From NCBI GenBank assembly GCA_963422745.1, contig OY730477.1:62001-126000 (forward strand): a DNA stretch of 64,000 nucleotides. Reading direction: 5' to 3'. Source of the DNA: G963422745 sp963422745. Its GTDB lineage: Bacteria > Actinomycetota > Acidimicrobiia > Acidimicrobiales > Aldehydirespiratoraceae. A program made the translations under genes and the position numbers. Positions 53,941-63,159 of this stretch are shown here, piece by piece. The notes under the pieces were generated by a model. It made no database searches, had not been told where the DNA came from, and saw only the letters and a list, made by a program, of their open reading frames with translations. Every line of letters begins with the position of its first letter. Position 1 is the first letter of the stretch.

Positions 53941-53968
53941 ATTGTAATTCGCTGGGGCAGGATGTCAA
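53941..53968 (-). promoter_or_regulatory. nrdAB promoter, -35 TTGACA and -10 TACAAT
   Basis: On the nrdA strand TTGACA (53968-53963) and TACAAT (53946-53941) are separated by 16 bases, close to the vegetative sigma consensus. Transcription would start near 53934, giving a leader of about 150 bases. Upstream (53975-54030) is an AT-rich tract (for example aaaaatagcttagtatatcg) that may act as an UP-like element. Confidence 0.7.
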
Positions 53969-54029
53969 ACCCTTGTTCTTATATTCAACAAAAATAGCTT
54001 AGTATATCGAATATATGTTCGTACAAAGC

Positions 54030-54169
54030 TGATTGGATCACGGAACCTTTCGATCGGACAAGCGTGAGCCGGTGATGACGATGGCGCGACCTGGCAGCGA
54101 CATTGCGGTCGATCCAGCCCCGCTTGAGGAGGGACTGCCCCATCGGGTCTCGACGAACCCGCCAGCCTG
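54030..54169. other. Stretch between the nrdAB promoter and the repeat array
   Basis: About 140 bases after the AT-rich tract. Parts (ggaggga-ctgccccat, gggtctcgacgaacccgcc) resemble pieces of the 165-bp repeat unit that follows, so it may be a decayed unit. No gene is seen. Confidence 0.4.
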
Positions 54170-54623
54170 ATCAAAACAGCGTCAACGCTGCGCCAGGTTG
54201 ATTTCCCAAACCACCTGCTCAAGAACGTGCTCAGCGGCAACAACGCAGTAACGCAGCGGGTTGACATACCCGCCGGTCAGATCGAAACGGCGTCAACGCT
54301 GCGCCAGGTTGATGTCCCAGAACATGCTTCAAGAGCGTGCTCCGCGGCAACAGCACAATAGCGAAACGGGTTGCTCACTGTGACCGTCGGCCGCACAGGT
54401 ACCAGGAGGGACTCCCTACGGAATCCGATGAACCCGCCGCTCTGATCCGAAACGGCGTCAACGTTGCGCCAGGTTGATGTCCCAGAACATGCTTCAAGAG
54501 CGTGCTCCGCGGCAACAACGCAGTAACGCAGCGGGTTGCTCACTGTGACCGTTGGCTGCATGGGCGCGAGGATGCACTGCCCCATCAGGATCCGACGAAC
54601 CCGCCGGTCTGATCGAAACGGCG
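54170..54623. repeat. Three downstream copies of the 2OG-oxygenase 3' end, 165-bp unit
   Basis: gcgccaggttgat, which lies inside the oxygenase gene at 54632 next to its stop, recurs at 54466, 54301 and 54190. Steps are 166, 165 and 111 bases, the last copy being truncated. Each unit carries the stop region, the last ~40 codons in recognisable form (in translation PTVTVSNPFRYCAVAAEHALE, here split) and a linker with aacccgccg-tctgatc. Copies differ at many positions, so the array is older than the mod or DUF1214 ones. Confidence 0.93.
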
Positions 54624-55574
54624 TCAGCGTTGCGCCAGGTTGATATCCCACAGCACCTGCTCAAGCGCGTGCTCGGCGCTAACAGCGCTGTAGCGCAACG
54701 GGTTGCTCGCTGTGACCGTTGGCTGCATAGGTGCCAGGATGGTCCAGGGTCTGGGATGGGCGAACTGGACCACCGAGTACCGGTCGCTCACACCATCTGA
54801 GACGACCCTGTGAATTGCCGCGGGCAGCGTCCCGTTGCTGATCCGCTCGAGCATCATGCCGGTGTTGACGATGGCGCCCTCTGCTGGTGGTGCCGCGTCA
54901 ATCCAGCCGTCATCGGTAAGGACCTGTAGCCCAGCAGCCGTCGCCCTCGGCAGCACGGTCGTGAGGTTGATGTCGGCGTGCTCCGCGGCCCAGACAATCT
55001 CTGATGCGGCGTCGGGAGCGAGACTCATTGACGGATAGTGGATAGCCCGGGTGAGGGTTGCGCCGTCGGTGAGCATCTCTTCGAAGTATCGCTCATCGGC
55101 TCCGAGGCCCACTGCAATGACACGCAGAACTCGGCGCTGTAGATCGGCGACCGAGTTGTGGAAATCGCCCAGAAGCTTGCTGATACCCGGAAGATCCGCC
55201 TCCGGGAGCGTGGGCGGGCAGTAACGAAACGGGTACTTCTGGCGCAACGGATGGCCCTCGTGTAGAGGCGCTGACCAGTTCAGCATCTCTTTCCAGTCCG
55301 CCACTTGCGCGGTGGCGGCGGTCTCCACAAGGAGCCCTGTGTAGCCGGTTTGGCCCTTGGAGCCCTCCACGATGTAAGCGTCCTTGCGGACCTGCGGCAG
55401 CGTGAAGAACGCCCGGAGTCGTTCGTACACCTCGTCGATCATGGCGACCGACAGGTCGTGTTCTACGTACACGAACCCGGTCGCAAGGCTACGGATGACC
55501 CCATCAACCACGGCTGAGCGCTCGGTCCTCGTCCCGTTCTCGAAGGCCAGCAGGTCAACGTCAAGGATCTCCAT
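54624..55574 (-). CDS. 2-oxoglutarate/Fe(II) oxygenase, isopenicillin-N-synthase-like family
   Basis: A 316-residue enzyme of the IPNS/gibberellin-oxidase type. The iron triad is in WAAEHADINLTTVLPRA (His-x-Asp, about 195-197) and PAAIHRVVSDG (distal His, about 255). The 2OG-binding Arg-x-Ser is in SDRYSVVQFAHPRP. The N-terminal DIOX_N part shows GFVYVEHDLS. Members hydroxylate or desaturate small metabolites; the substrate is unknown and no biosynthetic cluster surrounds it. It is a single gene; its 3' end has been copied three times downstream. Confidence 0.9.
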   Translation of the reverse strand: MEILDVDLLAFENGTRTERSAVVDGVIRSLATGFVYVEHDLSVAMIDEVYERLRAFFTLPQVRKDAYIVEGSKGQTGYTGLLVETAATAQVADWKEMLNWSAPLHEGHPLRQKYPFRYCPPTLPEADLPGISKLLGDFHNSVADLQRRVLRVIAVGLGADERYFEEMLTDGATLTRAIHYPSMSLAPDAASEIVWAAEHADINLTTVLPRATAAGLQVLTDDGWIDAAPPAEGAIVNTGMMLERISNGTLPAAIHRVVSDGVSDRYSVVQFAHPRPWTILAPMQPTVTASNPLRYSAVSAEHALEQVLWDINLAQR

Positions 55575-55699
55575 GCAACGACGTTATGCGACACAGCGCT
55601 TAGCCATCACACGTCACCGCTGACAACCACCCTTCGATGTTGGGCGGCGCAGATGTTGTGCGGCGCAGATCTTGTCAACGCAACGTTGTGTCGGCTGGC

Positions 55700-55980
55700 A
55701 CAGCGGCAATGCAACTGCGGATCGGTCGAACCCCGGGGTGTCTTGGTATTTGTTCTTATGCAGTCGAGCGCGACTTGCCCGGTCGAACCCTCCGGCGTCT
55801 TGGTGATTGTACTTATGCAGTCGAGCGCGACTTGCTCAGTCGAACCCTCCGGCGTCTTGTTGGTGCTCGTGCTTATGCAGTCGAGCGTGACTTGCCCGGT
55901 CGAACCCTCCGGCGTCTTGTTGGTGCTCGTGCTTATGCAGTCGAGCGTGACTTGCCCGGTCGGCTCAGGATCGCGGCTCA
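55700..55980. repeat. 57/60-bp tandem repeat, four copies, 3' of ileS
   Basis: cttatgcagtcgagcg starts at 55755, 55812, 55872 and 55932 (steps 57, 60, 60), each followed by gacttgcccggtcgaaccct or close to it. The last two units are almost identical. The array ends a few bases before the ileS stop at 55988. The part nearest the oxygenase start (55575-55699) contains two gttgtgcggcgcagat-like words but no gene. Confidence 0.92.
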
Positions 55981-55987
55981 GGGTCGC

Positions 55988-58900
55988 TTAGGGCAGCCCC
56001 GACGCCTGAGCGGACCTGGTGATCACAAAACAAAAGGGTGCGCCGTCAACTTCGCTCTCATGGAAGCGAAGATCCTCAGCGGAACTGAACATAATCGACG
56101 TGGCGAGCACCTCGGCGGTGATGTAATCACGATGCGCATCCACCGCATGGCGCACAGAAGTTGCCGCTTCAACAACGCACACCGTGATGCGATCGGTCAC
56201 CACCAGATCCAAGGTCTTGCGGGCGTTTTGTATCTCGCGCACCACGTCACGGGCTAGTCCCTCCGCTTCAAGTTCGGCGGTTACTTGGGTGTCCAAGACG
56301 ACCACCGCGTCGTTGGATCGCAGCGCCGCAGCAACCACACCTGCTTGGGGTTGCAGATCCAACCGGTACTCGCCGTCGGTCAAGGTGTAACCGGCGACTT
56401 TTACGGTTCCGTCGCTGGCGGCGTTCCAGTCCCCGGCACGGGCGGCGGCGAAGACTGCCTGAACACCGGCCCCAAGCCTGGGTCCGAGAATCCTACCGTC
56501 GGGACGCAGAACGAACTCGGCGTGCTCACCGATCTCGTCGCTGAACCTCACTTCTCGTACGTTGAGTTCATCACGCAGCAGCTCAACGAACGAATCCGCC
56601 ATGGCGGTGTCGGCTCCGGCGATCGTCAGGGACCGCAAAGGCAGACGCACTCTCAGTCCATGCTCCTCACGCAGCGCCAGCGCAGCGCCAGCCACGTCAC
56701 GCAGCCTGTCCATTGCCGCCACCAGGGCGTCGTCGGAGGTGTAGTCGGAAGGATCGGGCCAGTCGCTGAGATGAATGGAGGTGTCCTCAGATGTCAACGC
56801 GGTCCAGATCTCCTCGGTGAGGAGCGGCAGAAACGGTGCGGCTACCTTCGTGAGGGTCACGAGCACGGTGTAGAGGGTGTCGAGACCGCATTTGTCGGCT
56901 CCGGCTGGTGTGGCGGTGCCCCAGAACCGGTCGCGTGAACGGCGGATGTACCAGTTGTTCAACACGTCCACGAACGCCAGAATCTCAATAGCCGCAGCTG
57001 GAAGGTCGTAGGAGTCCATGTGATCGGTGACCGCCACGATCAGGCCTCGGGTCCGCGCCAGGATGTAGCGGTCCAGCAATGACGCATCCGCGGGGTCCGG
57101 TGTGAACGATGCCCGGTAGTTCTCTACGTTGGCGTACAGCGTGAAGAACCCGTAAGCGTTCCATATCGGCAGGATCACCTGTCGCACCACGTCATCAATG
57201 CCGCGATCGGAGATTCGCATATCCCCGCCTCGAACGATGTTGGAGGCCATGAAGTACCAGCGCAGAGCGTCGGATCCCTGACGTTCGAAGATCTGTTCCG
57301 GTTCGGTGTAGTTGCGCAGCTTTTTTGACAATTTCTGGCCGTCTTCGGCGAGCAGAACACCGTGGCAGATGACGTTTTGGAAGGCGGGACGGTCAAAGAG
57401 TGCTGCGGCCAAGACGTGCAGTGTGTAGAACCAACCCCGGGACTGGTTGATGTACTCGACGATGAAGTCGGCGGGGAAGTGCTCATGGAACCATTCGGAG
57501 TTCTCGAAGGGGTAATGGACCTGAGCGAACGGCATCGATCCCGACTCGAACCAGCAGTCGAGCACTTCAGGCACCCGCCTCATCATCGAGTGACCGCTCG
57601 GGTCGTCGGGGTTGGGGCGCACCAGTTCGTCGATGTAGGGGCGATGGAGGTTGTCGGGCCGCACGCCGAAATCGGCTTCCAGTTCGTCGAGCGATCCGTA
57701 GACGTCGGTGCGTGGATGGTCGGGGTTGTCGCTAACCCACACCGGTATCGGTGAACCCCAGAACCGGTTCCGGCTGATCGACCAGTCTCGGGCGCCTTTG
57801 AGCCACATCCCGAAGCGGCCGTCTGCAATATGGTCGGGAATCCAGTTGATCTCGCGGTTGGTCTGCAGCATCCGTTCCACGATGTCTGTGACCTTCACAT
57901 ACCACGACGGCATCGCCCGGTAGATGATCGGGGTGTCGGTGCGCCAGCAGTGCGGGTAGTTGTGGGTATGGGTGTCGTGGCGGATCACTCGACCCATCTG
58001 CTTGAGATGCGCGATGATTGCCGGGTTGGCCTCGAGCACATTTCGACCCGCAAAGTCGACCACGTCGTCGGTGAATCGACCCGACTCGTCAACGGGCACG
58101 ACCATACCGATACCGGCCTGCTCGGCGAGGAGTTGATCGTCCTCCCCGAAGCCCGGAGCCATGTGAACGATGCCGGTTCCCTCAGAAGTATCGACGAAGT
58201 CGCCGCCGAGAACCACAAATGCCCGGTTCTTGCCGTGGTGAGGTTTGGATGGGTCGACGTTGGCCATGTCGGCGAAGTAATCGAAGACGGGTTCGTAGGT
58301 TCGCCCTATGAGCTCGGTGCCCTTGATGGTGCCAACCTGAGTGGCGTCTTGTGAGGCGTACTTGTCTTGTGAGCTGAGGCTCATGATGTAGCGCGTGCCG
58401 TTGGCCTGACACATCACCGTGTAGTCAAGGTCAGCTCCGACCGCTAGCGCCAGGTTCGACGGCAGCGTCCACGGTGTGGTGGTCCATGCGCACATCTCAA
58501 TGGGTCCCGCGCCGGGAATTCCGGCGGGATCGTGGAGACGAAACGCCACCGTTATCGCCGGGTCCTGACGGGCACGGGTGGCGTCGTCAAGCCGGATCTC
58601 GTGATTAGAGAGAGGCGTTTCGGCACCCCAACTGTAGGGCAGCACCCGATTGGCCTGATAGATCAGACCCTTTTCCCAAAGCTGCTTGAACGCCCACATG
58701 ACCGACTCCATGTAGTCGATGTCCATGGTCTTGTAGTCGTTGTCAAAGTCGACCCAACGAGCCTGACGGGTGACGGTTTGCTGCCATTGCTCGGTGTAAC
58801 GCAATACCGACTTGCGGCAGTATTCGTTGAACCGCTCGATGCCGTAGTCGATGATCGACGCACGCCCGCTCACCGGTAGGTCCTTTTCGGCTTCTATCTC

Positions 58901-59182
58901 AGCGGGCAGACCATGGCAGTCCCAGCCGAAGCGGCGGTCAACCCGTCGGCCTCGCATCGTCTGGTAGCGAGGCACGAGATCTTTCACGTAGCCGGTGAGC
59001 AGGTGTCCGTGGTGCGGCAGTCCATTGGCGAAGGGCGGACCGTCGTAAAAGACGTACTCGTTGCTGCGGGGCCGCTCAGACACGCTGCGCGCGAATGTGT
59101 GATCAGTGGCCCAGCGTCGAAGGATTCGTCGTTCGACCGCCGGGAGATCCAGGCTGGAGACCGCCGGGTAGACGTGGCCCAT
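55988..59182 (-). CDS. ileS: Isoleucyl-tRNA synthetase, long type-2 form
   Basis: A 1064-residue class I synthetase charging tRNA-Ile. The HIGH box is DGPPFANGLPHHGHLLTG (about 47-64). Editing-domain landmarks include CAWTTTPWTLPSNLALAVG. The second signature is DGQKLSKKLRNYTEP, where KMSKS reads KLSKK. The C-terminal anticodon-binding region ends in a long extension. The length and the KLSKKLRNY sequence are those of the eukaryote-like type 2 enzymes found in mycobacteria, a class usually insensitive to mupirocin; resistance here is inference. ATG 59182 is chosen over the frame to 59230. Ten bases downstream of the pyruvyl transferase-like gene. Confidence 0.96.
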   Translation of the reverse strand: MGHVYPAVSSLDLPAVERRILRRWATDHTFARSVSERPRSNEYVFYDGPPFANGLPHHGHLLTGYVKDLVPRYQTMRGRRVDRRFGWDCHGLPAEIEAEKDLPVSGRASIIDYGIERFNEYCRKSVLRYTEQWQQTVTRQARWVDFDNDYKTMDIDYMESVMWAFKQLWEKGLIYQANRVLPYSWGAETPLSNHEIRLDDATRARQDPAITVAFRLHDPAGIPGAGPIEMCAWTTTPWTLPSNLALAVGADLDYTVMCQANGTRYIMSLSSQDKYASQDATQVGTIKGTELIGRTYEPVFDYFADMANVDPSKPHHGKNRAFVVLGGDFVDTSEGTGIVHMAPGFGEDDQLLAEQAGIGMVVPVDESGRFTDDVVDFAGRNVLEANPAIIAHLKQMGRVIRHDTHTHNYPHCWRTDTPIIYRAMPSWYVKVTDIVERMLQTNREINWIPDHIADGRFGMWLKGARDWSISRNRFWGSPIPVWVSDNPDHPRTDVYGSLDELEADFGVRPDNLHRPYIDELVRPNPDDPSGHSMMRRVPEVLDCWFESGSMPFAQVHYPFENSEWFHEHFPADFIVEYINQSRGWFYTLHVLAAALFDRPAFQNVICHGVLLAEDGQKLSKKLRNYTEPEQIFERQGSDALRWYFMASNIVRGGDMRISDRGIDDVVRQVILPIWNAYGFFTLYANVENYRASFTPDPADASLLDRYILARTRGLIVAVTDHMDSYDLPAAAIEILAFVDVLNNWYIRRSRDRFWGTATPAGADKCGLDTLYTVLVTLTKVAAPFLPLLTEEIWTALTSEDTSIHLSDWPDPSDYTSDDALVAAMDRLRDVAGAALALREEHGLRVRLPLRSLTIAGADTAMADSFVELLRDELNVREVRFSDEIGEHAEFVLRPDGRILGPRLGAGVQAVFAAARAGDWNAASDGTVKVAGYTLTDGEYRLDLQPQAGVVAAALRSNDAVVVLDTQVTAELEAEGLARDVVREIQNARKTLDLVVTDRITVCVVEAATSVRHAVDAHRDYITAEVLATSIMFSSAEDLRFHESEVDGAPFCFVITRSAQASGLP

Positions 59183-59192
59183 GACCTTCAGG

Positions 59193-60242
59193 CTAACGGT
59201 GCCTACGCGCCGCCGATTGTGCTGCGACACAAACCAGATCGTTCACAACACGCCTAGACGCTTCCTGCGTATTTGGTTGGTAGGGACGGACCCTGCCCGC
59301 TGTGATTTCGATCTCGGGCCATTCCTGGACACGGCGAAGCCGAAGCGGATCATCAACATCGTGCACCAGTGACACCAGTTTGGGTTCCTCCGACACGACG
59401 ACCGCGGGAACCCCGCTGGCCAGGGCCACTACCGCAGCGTGATATCTTGAGGTAATCAACGCCGCCGCGGTGGTGATTCGTTCGACGACGGCATCCACGT
59501 TGAAGGTCATGTCCTGCATACAGGGCTGCGACATTCCAGCGGCGATCATGGCACCGTGACGGCGATCACGTTCGCCGCGGCAGGCAACGAACACCACCCT
59601 CAGTCCATGACGACGCGACAGCCGATCCAACGCTGCGGCGGGCTCGGCAACGTTGGTAGCAGCGCTGGCTTGACGCCACGACACCGGACGCAGCCAGCCC
59701 GGTACGGCATCGGCACCGACGGCGACCACCAGGTCTTTACAGGGGCGTTGCTGCACGAACGGCAAGGAAAATGCCAGATCAGCCGCAATCGTGGCCCCGA
59801 TTCCCGCAGCGGACATCTCATTGGCGGATTGGCGGTCGCGAACCGTGACCGGTTGGTCCGCCAGTGCCCGACGAATCAGCCATCGCGAACTGCGACGGCG
59901 CAACGGATCGGCTCCCAAACCCAACCCGATCCTGGGACGGCCGCGGTTGACGACGGCGGGAGCGAGGTGAGCGGGCAGGCTCCAGATGCTGGAGTCATCT
60001 TGAATGATCCCTCCGGGTCCAATACATACTGCGTCTACGTTGGCCCACACGCCGGGCCAGCGAACGACTCTGGTGCGGTGCAACGCGGCAGTGGCCTGCG
60101 GGTCGCGGGTCGCGATTACAGGTTCGCCGCCTGCGTCGCGAACCATTGCAACAACCGCCCGTGTGAGCAACTCGTCACCAATGTTGTGTGCCCCAGCCCA
60201 TCCTGCGATCAGAATCCGCGGTTTGGGCGGCCCCGACATCAC
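59193..60242 (-). CDS. Polysaccharide pyruvyl transferase family protein (CsaB-like)
   Basis: A 349-residue protein: ILIAGWAGAHNIGDELLTRA at the N-terminus, then AVCIGPGGIIQDDSSIWSL, a central linker and a second Rossmann-like half with RITTAAALITSRYHAAVVALASGVPAVVVS. These are the glycine-rich start and the SRYHAAVVAL block of the PS_pyruv_trans family, whose members add pyruvate ketals from PEP to cell-wall sugars, as CsaB does for S-layer attachment. Its sugar acceptor is unknown. It is cotranscribed with ileS by position. An ATG three bases inside is equally possible. Confidence 0.87.
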   Translation of the reverse strand: MMSGPPKPRILIAGWAGAHNIGDELLTRAVVAMVRDAGGEPVIATRDPQATAALHRTRVVRWPGVWANVDAVCIGPGGIIQDDSSIWSLPAHLAPAVVNRGRPRIGLGLGADPLRRRSSRWLIRRALADQPVTVRDRQSANEMSAAGIGATIAADLAFSLPFVQQRPCKDLVVAVGADAVPGWLRPVSWRQASAATNVAEPAAALDRLSRRHGLRVVFVACRGERDRRHGAMIAAGMSQPCMQDMTFNVDAVVERITTAAALITSRYHAAVVALASGVPAVVVSEEPKLVSLVHDVDDPLRLRRVQEWPEIEITAGRVRPYQPNTQEASRRVVNDLVCVAAQSAARRHR

Positions 60243-60255
60243 AGCGTCCCCAAAG

Positions 60256-60301
60256 TCACGGTCACAGCGGCGATCGGTTCACGGTCACAACAACGATCGG
60301 T
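60256..60301. repeat. 23-bp direct repeat between aldehyde dehydrogenase and pyruvyl transferase-like genes
   Basis: tcacggtcac-n4-cgatcggt occurs at 60256 and 60279, back to back, with three differences in the middle. It lies 3' of the aldehyde dehydrogenase gene and just upstream of the next gene on the same strand. Confidence 0.75.
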
Positions 60302-60342
60302 TTGGTTTCGTCGGGCTTGGTCCGTGGGCTGGAGTTCGCTGT

Positions 60343-61770
60343 CTACCAGTCGGCGGCTATGTATTGCGTCTCGCAGAACTCGAAGATCCCCTCATGGGCT
60401 CCTTCGCGCCCGAGGCCGCTCTGCTTCATCCCGCCGAAGGGTGCCGCCGGGTCCGACATCGCGCCACGGTTGATGCCGACCATCCCGGCGTGGATCCGCT
60501 CTCCCACAGACATCGCCCGCCCGATGTCGGCGGAGAACACATAAGCAGCGAGTCCCATCTCGGTGTCGTTGGCCCAGTCGATCATCTGATCGGTGTCGGT
60601 GAACGGGATCACGGGTGCGACGGGACCGAATATCTCCTCGCGGGTGATAGGCGAATTCACGTTGACGTCGCCGAGCACGGTAGGCGCGTAGAAGAATCCG
60701 GGTCTCGGGATCGGTGCGCCTCCCACCGCCGTGGTGGCACCGGCGGCTACCGCTGCCTTGACCAGGGCGTCGATCGATCCGACGGCTTTCGCGTTGATCA
60801 TCGGGCCGCAGGTGACACCTTCTTGTGTGCCCGGTCCGACCAACATGGCCCCCATACGATCCGCCAGACGCTCGGTGAACTCATCGGCTACACGGGCGTG
60901 GACGAACAGTCGGTTGGCGGCGGTGCAGACCTCAGCGGAGTGTCGCATCTTGGCGATCATCGCTCCTTGCACCGCGGCGTCCATGTCGGCATCGTCAAAC
61001 ACCACAAAAGGTGCGTTGCCGCCAAGTTCCATACCTACCTTGAGCACCCGGTCGGCGCAGCGGCGCAACAGATGCTTGCCGACCTCGGTGGAACCGGTGA
61101 ACGACACCATTCGGGTTGCGGGATGGCTCACGGCGGCGTCGAACCATTCGCCTGATGCCGCTGTGGGGGTCACGTTCACGAGACCCGCCGGTACGCCAGC
61201 CTCCTCAAGCAGTCCACCGATACGCAGCGCAGTGAGCGGGGTCTCCCGGGGTGGTTTGACAACGGCTGCGTTGCCAGCCGCCAGGGCGGGCGCCACCTTG
61301 CGGGTGATCATGGCAGCCGGGAAGTTCCATGGGGTCACCATCACAACCACACCTACCGGAGGGTGATGAACGATGATCCTGTGAGCGCCGCTTGGTGCTG
61401 TTTTGATAACACCATCAATGCGGACTGCCTCTTCGGCGTTCCAGCGAAAGAACTCGGCTGCGTATGCGACCTCTCCGGAGGAGTCGGCTAAGGGTTTGCC
61501 ATGCTCCGCGGTGATCAGCTCAGCGAGTTCGTCGGTGTGATCAATGAGGATCCGCCAACAGTTGCGCAGCACCTCGCTTCGTTCCCTGGGGGCTGTGCGA
61601 GCCCAGCCGCGCTGAGCATTTGCAGCGGCGGTCACCGCGGCATGAGCGTCGGAGGCTGCGGCTGCGGCAACGTCTGTGAGTACCTCGCCGGTGGCGGGGT
61701 CCAAGACATCGATCCGTTCCCCTTCGGAGCCTTCGGTCCAGTGTCCGCCAATCAGCATTTGGGTCTTCAT
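60343..61770 (-). CDS. NAD(P)-dependent aldehyde dehydrogenase (succinate-semialdehyde dehydrogenase-like)
   Basis: A 475-residue ALDH. VMVTPWNFPAAMITRKVAPALAAG (split) is the cofactor region, FTGSTEVGKHLLRRCA follows, the catalytic Glu is in GMELGGNAPFVVFDDAD and the catalytic Cys in SAEVCTAANRLFVH. APFGGMKQSGLGREGAHEGI closes the domain. The overall pattern is nearest GabD, but substrate specificity in this family is hard to predict. It follows the P450 gene with a three-base gap, in an operon headed by a citrate synthase-like gene, so an aldehyde from P450 oxidation is conceivable. Confidence 0.88.
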   Translation of the reverse strand: MKTQMLIGGHWTEGSEGERIDVLDPATGEVLTDVAAAAASDAHAAVTAAANAQRGWARTAPRERSEVLRNCWRILIDHTDELAELITAEHGKPLADSSGEVAYAAEFFRWNAEEAVRIDGVIKTAPSGAHRIIVHHPPVGVVVMVTPWNFPAAMITRKVAPALAAGNAAVVKPPRETPLTALRIGGLLEEAGVPAGLVNVTPTAASGEWFDAAVSHPATRMVSFTGSTEVGKHLLRRCADRVLKVGMELGGNAPFVVFDDADMDAAVQGAMIAKMRHSAEVCTAANRLFVHARVADEFTERLADRMGAMLVGPGTQEGVTCGPMINAKAVGSIDALVKAAVAAGATTAVGGAPIPRPGFFYAPTVLGDVNVNSPITREEIFGPVAPVIPFTDTDQMIDWANDTEMGLAAYVFSADIGRAMSVGERIHAGMVGINRGAMSDPAAPFGGMKQSGLGREGAHEGIFEFCETQYIAADW

Positions 61771-61773
61771 GGT

Positions 61774-63159
61774 TCAGTCGTGGCGGTCGACACGGCCGCC
61801 ATAACCCGTGGTCGCCGAAGCCCCAGCCGCTGAGCCGAGGCGCTGCAAAGGCGACGTGTGATACGACGGCGTGGGAGTGAACTCTACGGGCATGCGCTTG
61901 ACGCCGCCGATGAAGTTCGATCGCAGATAATCAACATCACCCGCCAGGCGGATATCGGGGAGACGCTTGGCGATGGCAGAGAACATGAGTCGGATTTCCA
62001 TCCGAGCCAGGTTGGCACCCAAACAGAAATGCGGACCGCCGCCACCGTACCCAACATGGTCGTTGGGCGAGCGCTCAATGTCGAACGACCACGGATCGTC
62101 GAAAGCACGTGGGTCGCGGTTGGCGGCCATATGCCACATAACGACCTTGTCCCCTGATTTGATCGGTACACCTCCGAGTACGTAGTCCTGAATGGCTTGA
62201 CGGCGGAAGTGGATCACTGGAGTGGCCCAACGCACTATTTCCTCCACGGCGGTGTTGCAGTAGCGGTCCGGATCGCTGCGGAACTTCTCCCACTGACCCG
62301 GGAACTCAAAGAACGCGTGCATCCCCCGGGTGATGGAGTTGCGGGTGGTCTCGTTGCCAGCGACACACAACAACAAAAAGAACATGTCGAACTCGGTCTC
62401 GTCGAGTCGTTCGCCGTCGATGTCTGCAGACAGCAGTGTGGTAATGATGTCGTCGGCGGGCTCGTCGCGGCGCTTTGTCTGAAGCTCGCGGCTGTACATG
62501 AACAGTTCAGTGAACGCGGCGGTGACATCTTCGGGGGCCGTGGCGAAGTCGGGATCCTCCGCACCGATCATTGAGTTCGTCCAGTCGAATATCTTCGACC
62601 GGTCCTGCATCGGGATTCCGACCATCTCGGCGATGGCCTGCAGGGGAAGTTCCGACGACACGTCGGTGACGAACTCGGCACGACCACTTTCACATACCCG
62701 ATCGATGATCATGTCGGTGCGGTTATGCAGATAATCCTCAAGCAGCCCGATCATTCGCGGTGTGAAACCGCGGCTCACGATACGGCGATAGCGGGTATGT
62801 TTCGGCGGATCCATGGACAGCATCAACGAGTCACGCTGGAAGCTGTCGGTGATGTTCGTGTCGTCGGGTTCCTGCATCTGGGTACCACCCACGTTGGACG
62901 AGAAGACCGCAGGCTGACGGTTCACCTCCTTTAGGTGCCCATGACGGGTGACTGCCCAGAATCCGGGGCCTTTGTCACCTTCATCAATGAAGTGGACGCC
63001 CGGGTCGGTTTCGCGCAGTCGTTCCAGCATCTCATGATGGTCCTGGCGCTGAAATGCATCGAAATCCCACAGATCGGGCTGGTCAGCTAGGTGCGGATAG
63101 CCGGGGACGGAGGGGTTGGGCGCAACCAGGTGTTGCAACTTTGCCGATTGGTCAGACAC
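61774..63159 (-). CDS. Cytochrome P450, CYP125/CYP142-like
   Basis: A 461-residue soluble P450. The I-helix oxygen-activation motif is LLCVAGNETTRNSITRG, the K-helix ExxR in VEEIVRWATPVIHFRR, and the heme Cys in GGGPHFCLGANLAR at about residue 379. The regions KVVMWHMAANRDPRAFDDPW, NDHVGYGGGGPH and FIGGVKRMPVEF are close to the actinobacterial CYP125/CYP142 group that oxidises sterol side chains or branched lipids; steroid activity here is inferred. GTG 63159 overlaps the citrate synthase stop by eight bases. No ferredoxin gene is in view. The C-terminal ~30 residues are low complexity. Confidence 0.9.
   Translation of the reverse strand: MSDQSAKLQHLVAPNPSVPGYPHLADQPDLWDFDAFQRQDHHEMLERLRETDPGVHFIDEGDKGPGFWAVTRHGHLKEVNRQPAVFSSNVGGTQMQEPDDTNITDSFQRDSLMLSMDPPKHTRYRRIVSRGFTPRMIGLLEDYLHNRTDMIIDRVCESGRAEFVTDVSSELPLQAIAEMVGIPMQDRSKIFDWTNSMIGAEDPDFATAPEDVTAAFTELFMYSRELQTKRRDEPADDIITTLLSADIDGERLDETEFDMFFLLLCVAGNETTRNSITRGMHAFFEFPGQWEKFRSDPDRYCNTAVEEIVRWATPVIHFRRQAIQDYVLGGVPIKSGDKVVMWHMAANRDPRAFDDPWSFDIERSPNDHVGYGGGGPHFCLGANLARMEIRLMFSAIAKRLPDIRLAGDVDYLRSNFIGGVKRMPVEFTPTPSYHTSPLQRLGSAAGASATTGYGGRVDRHD

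Noticed and set aside
54277..54651. Separate gene encoding repeated AEHALEACSGTSTWR
   Set aside because: It is made from decayed copies of the oxygenase 3' end in another frame and overlaps the real gene.
55637..56257. Repeat protein reading rightward into ileS
   Set aside because: The first half is the 57/60-bp array and the second half is antisense to the well-supported ileS 3' end.
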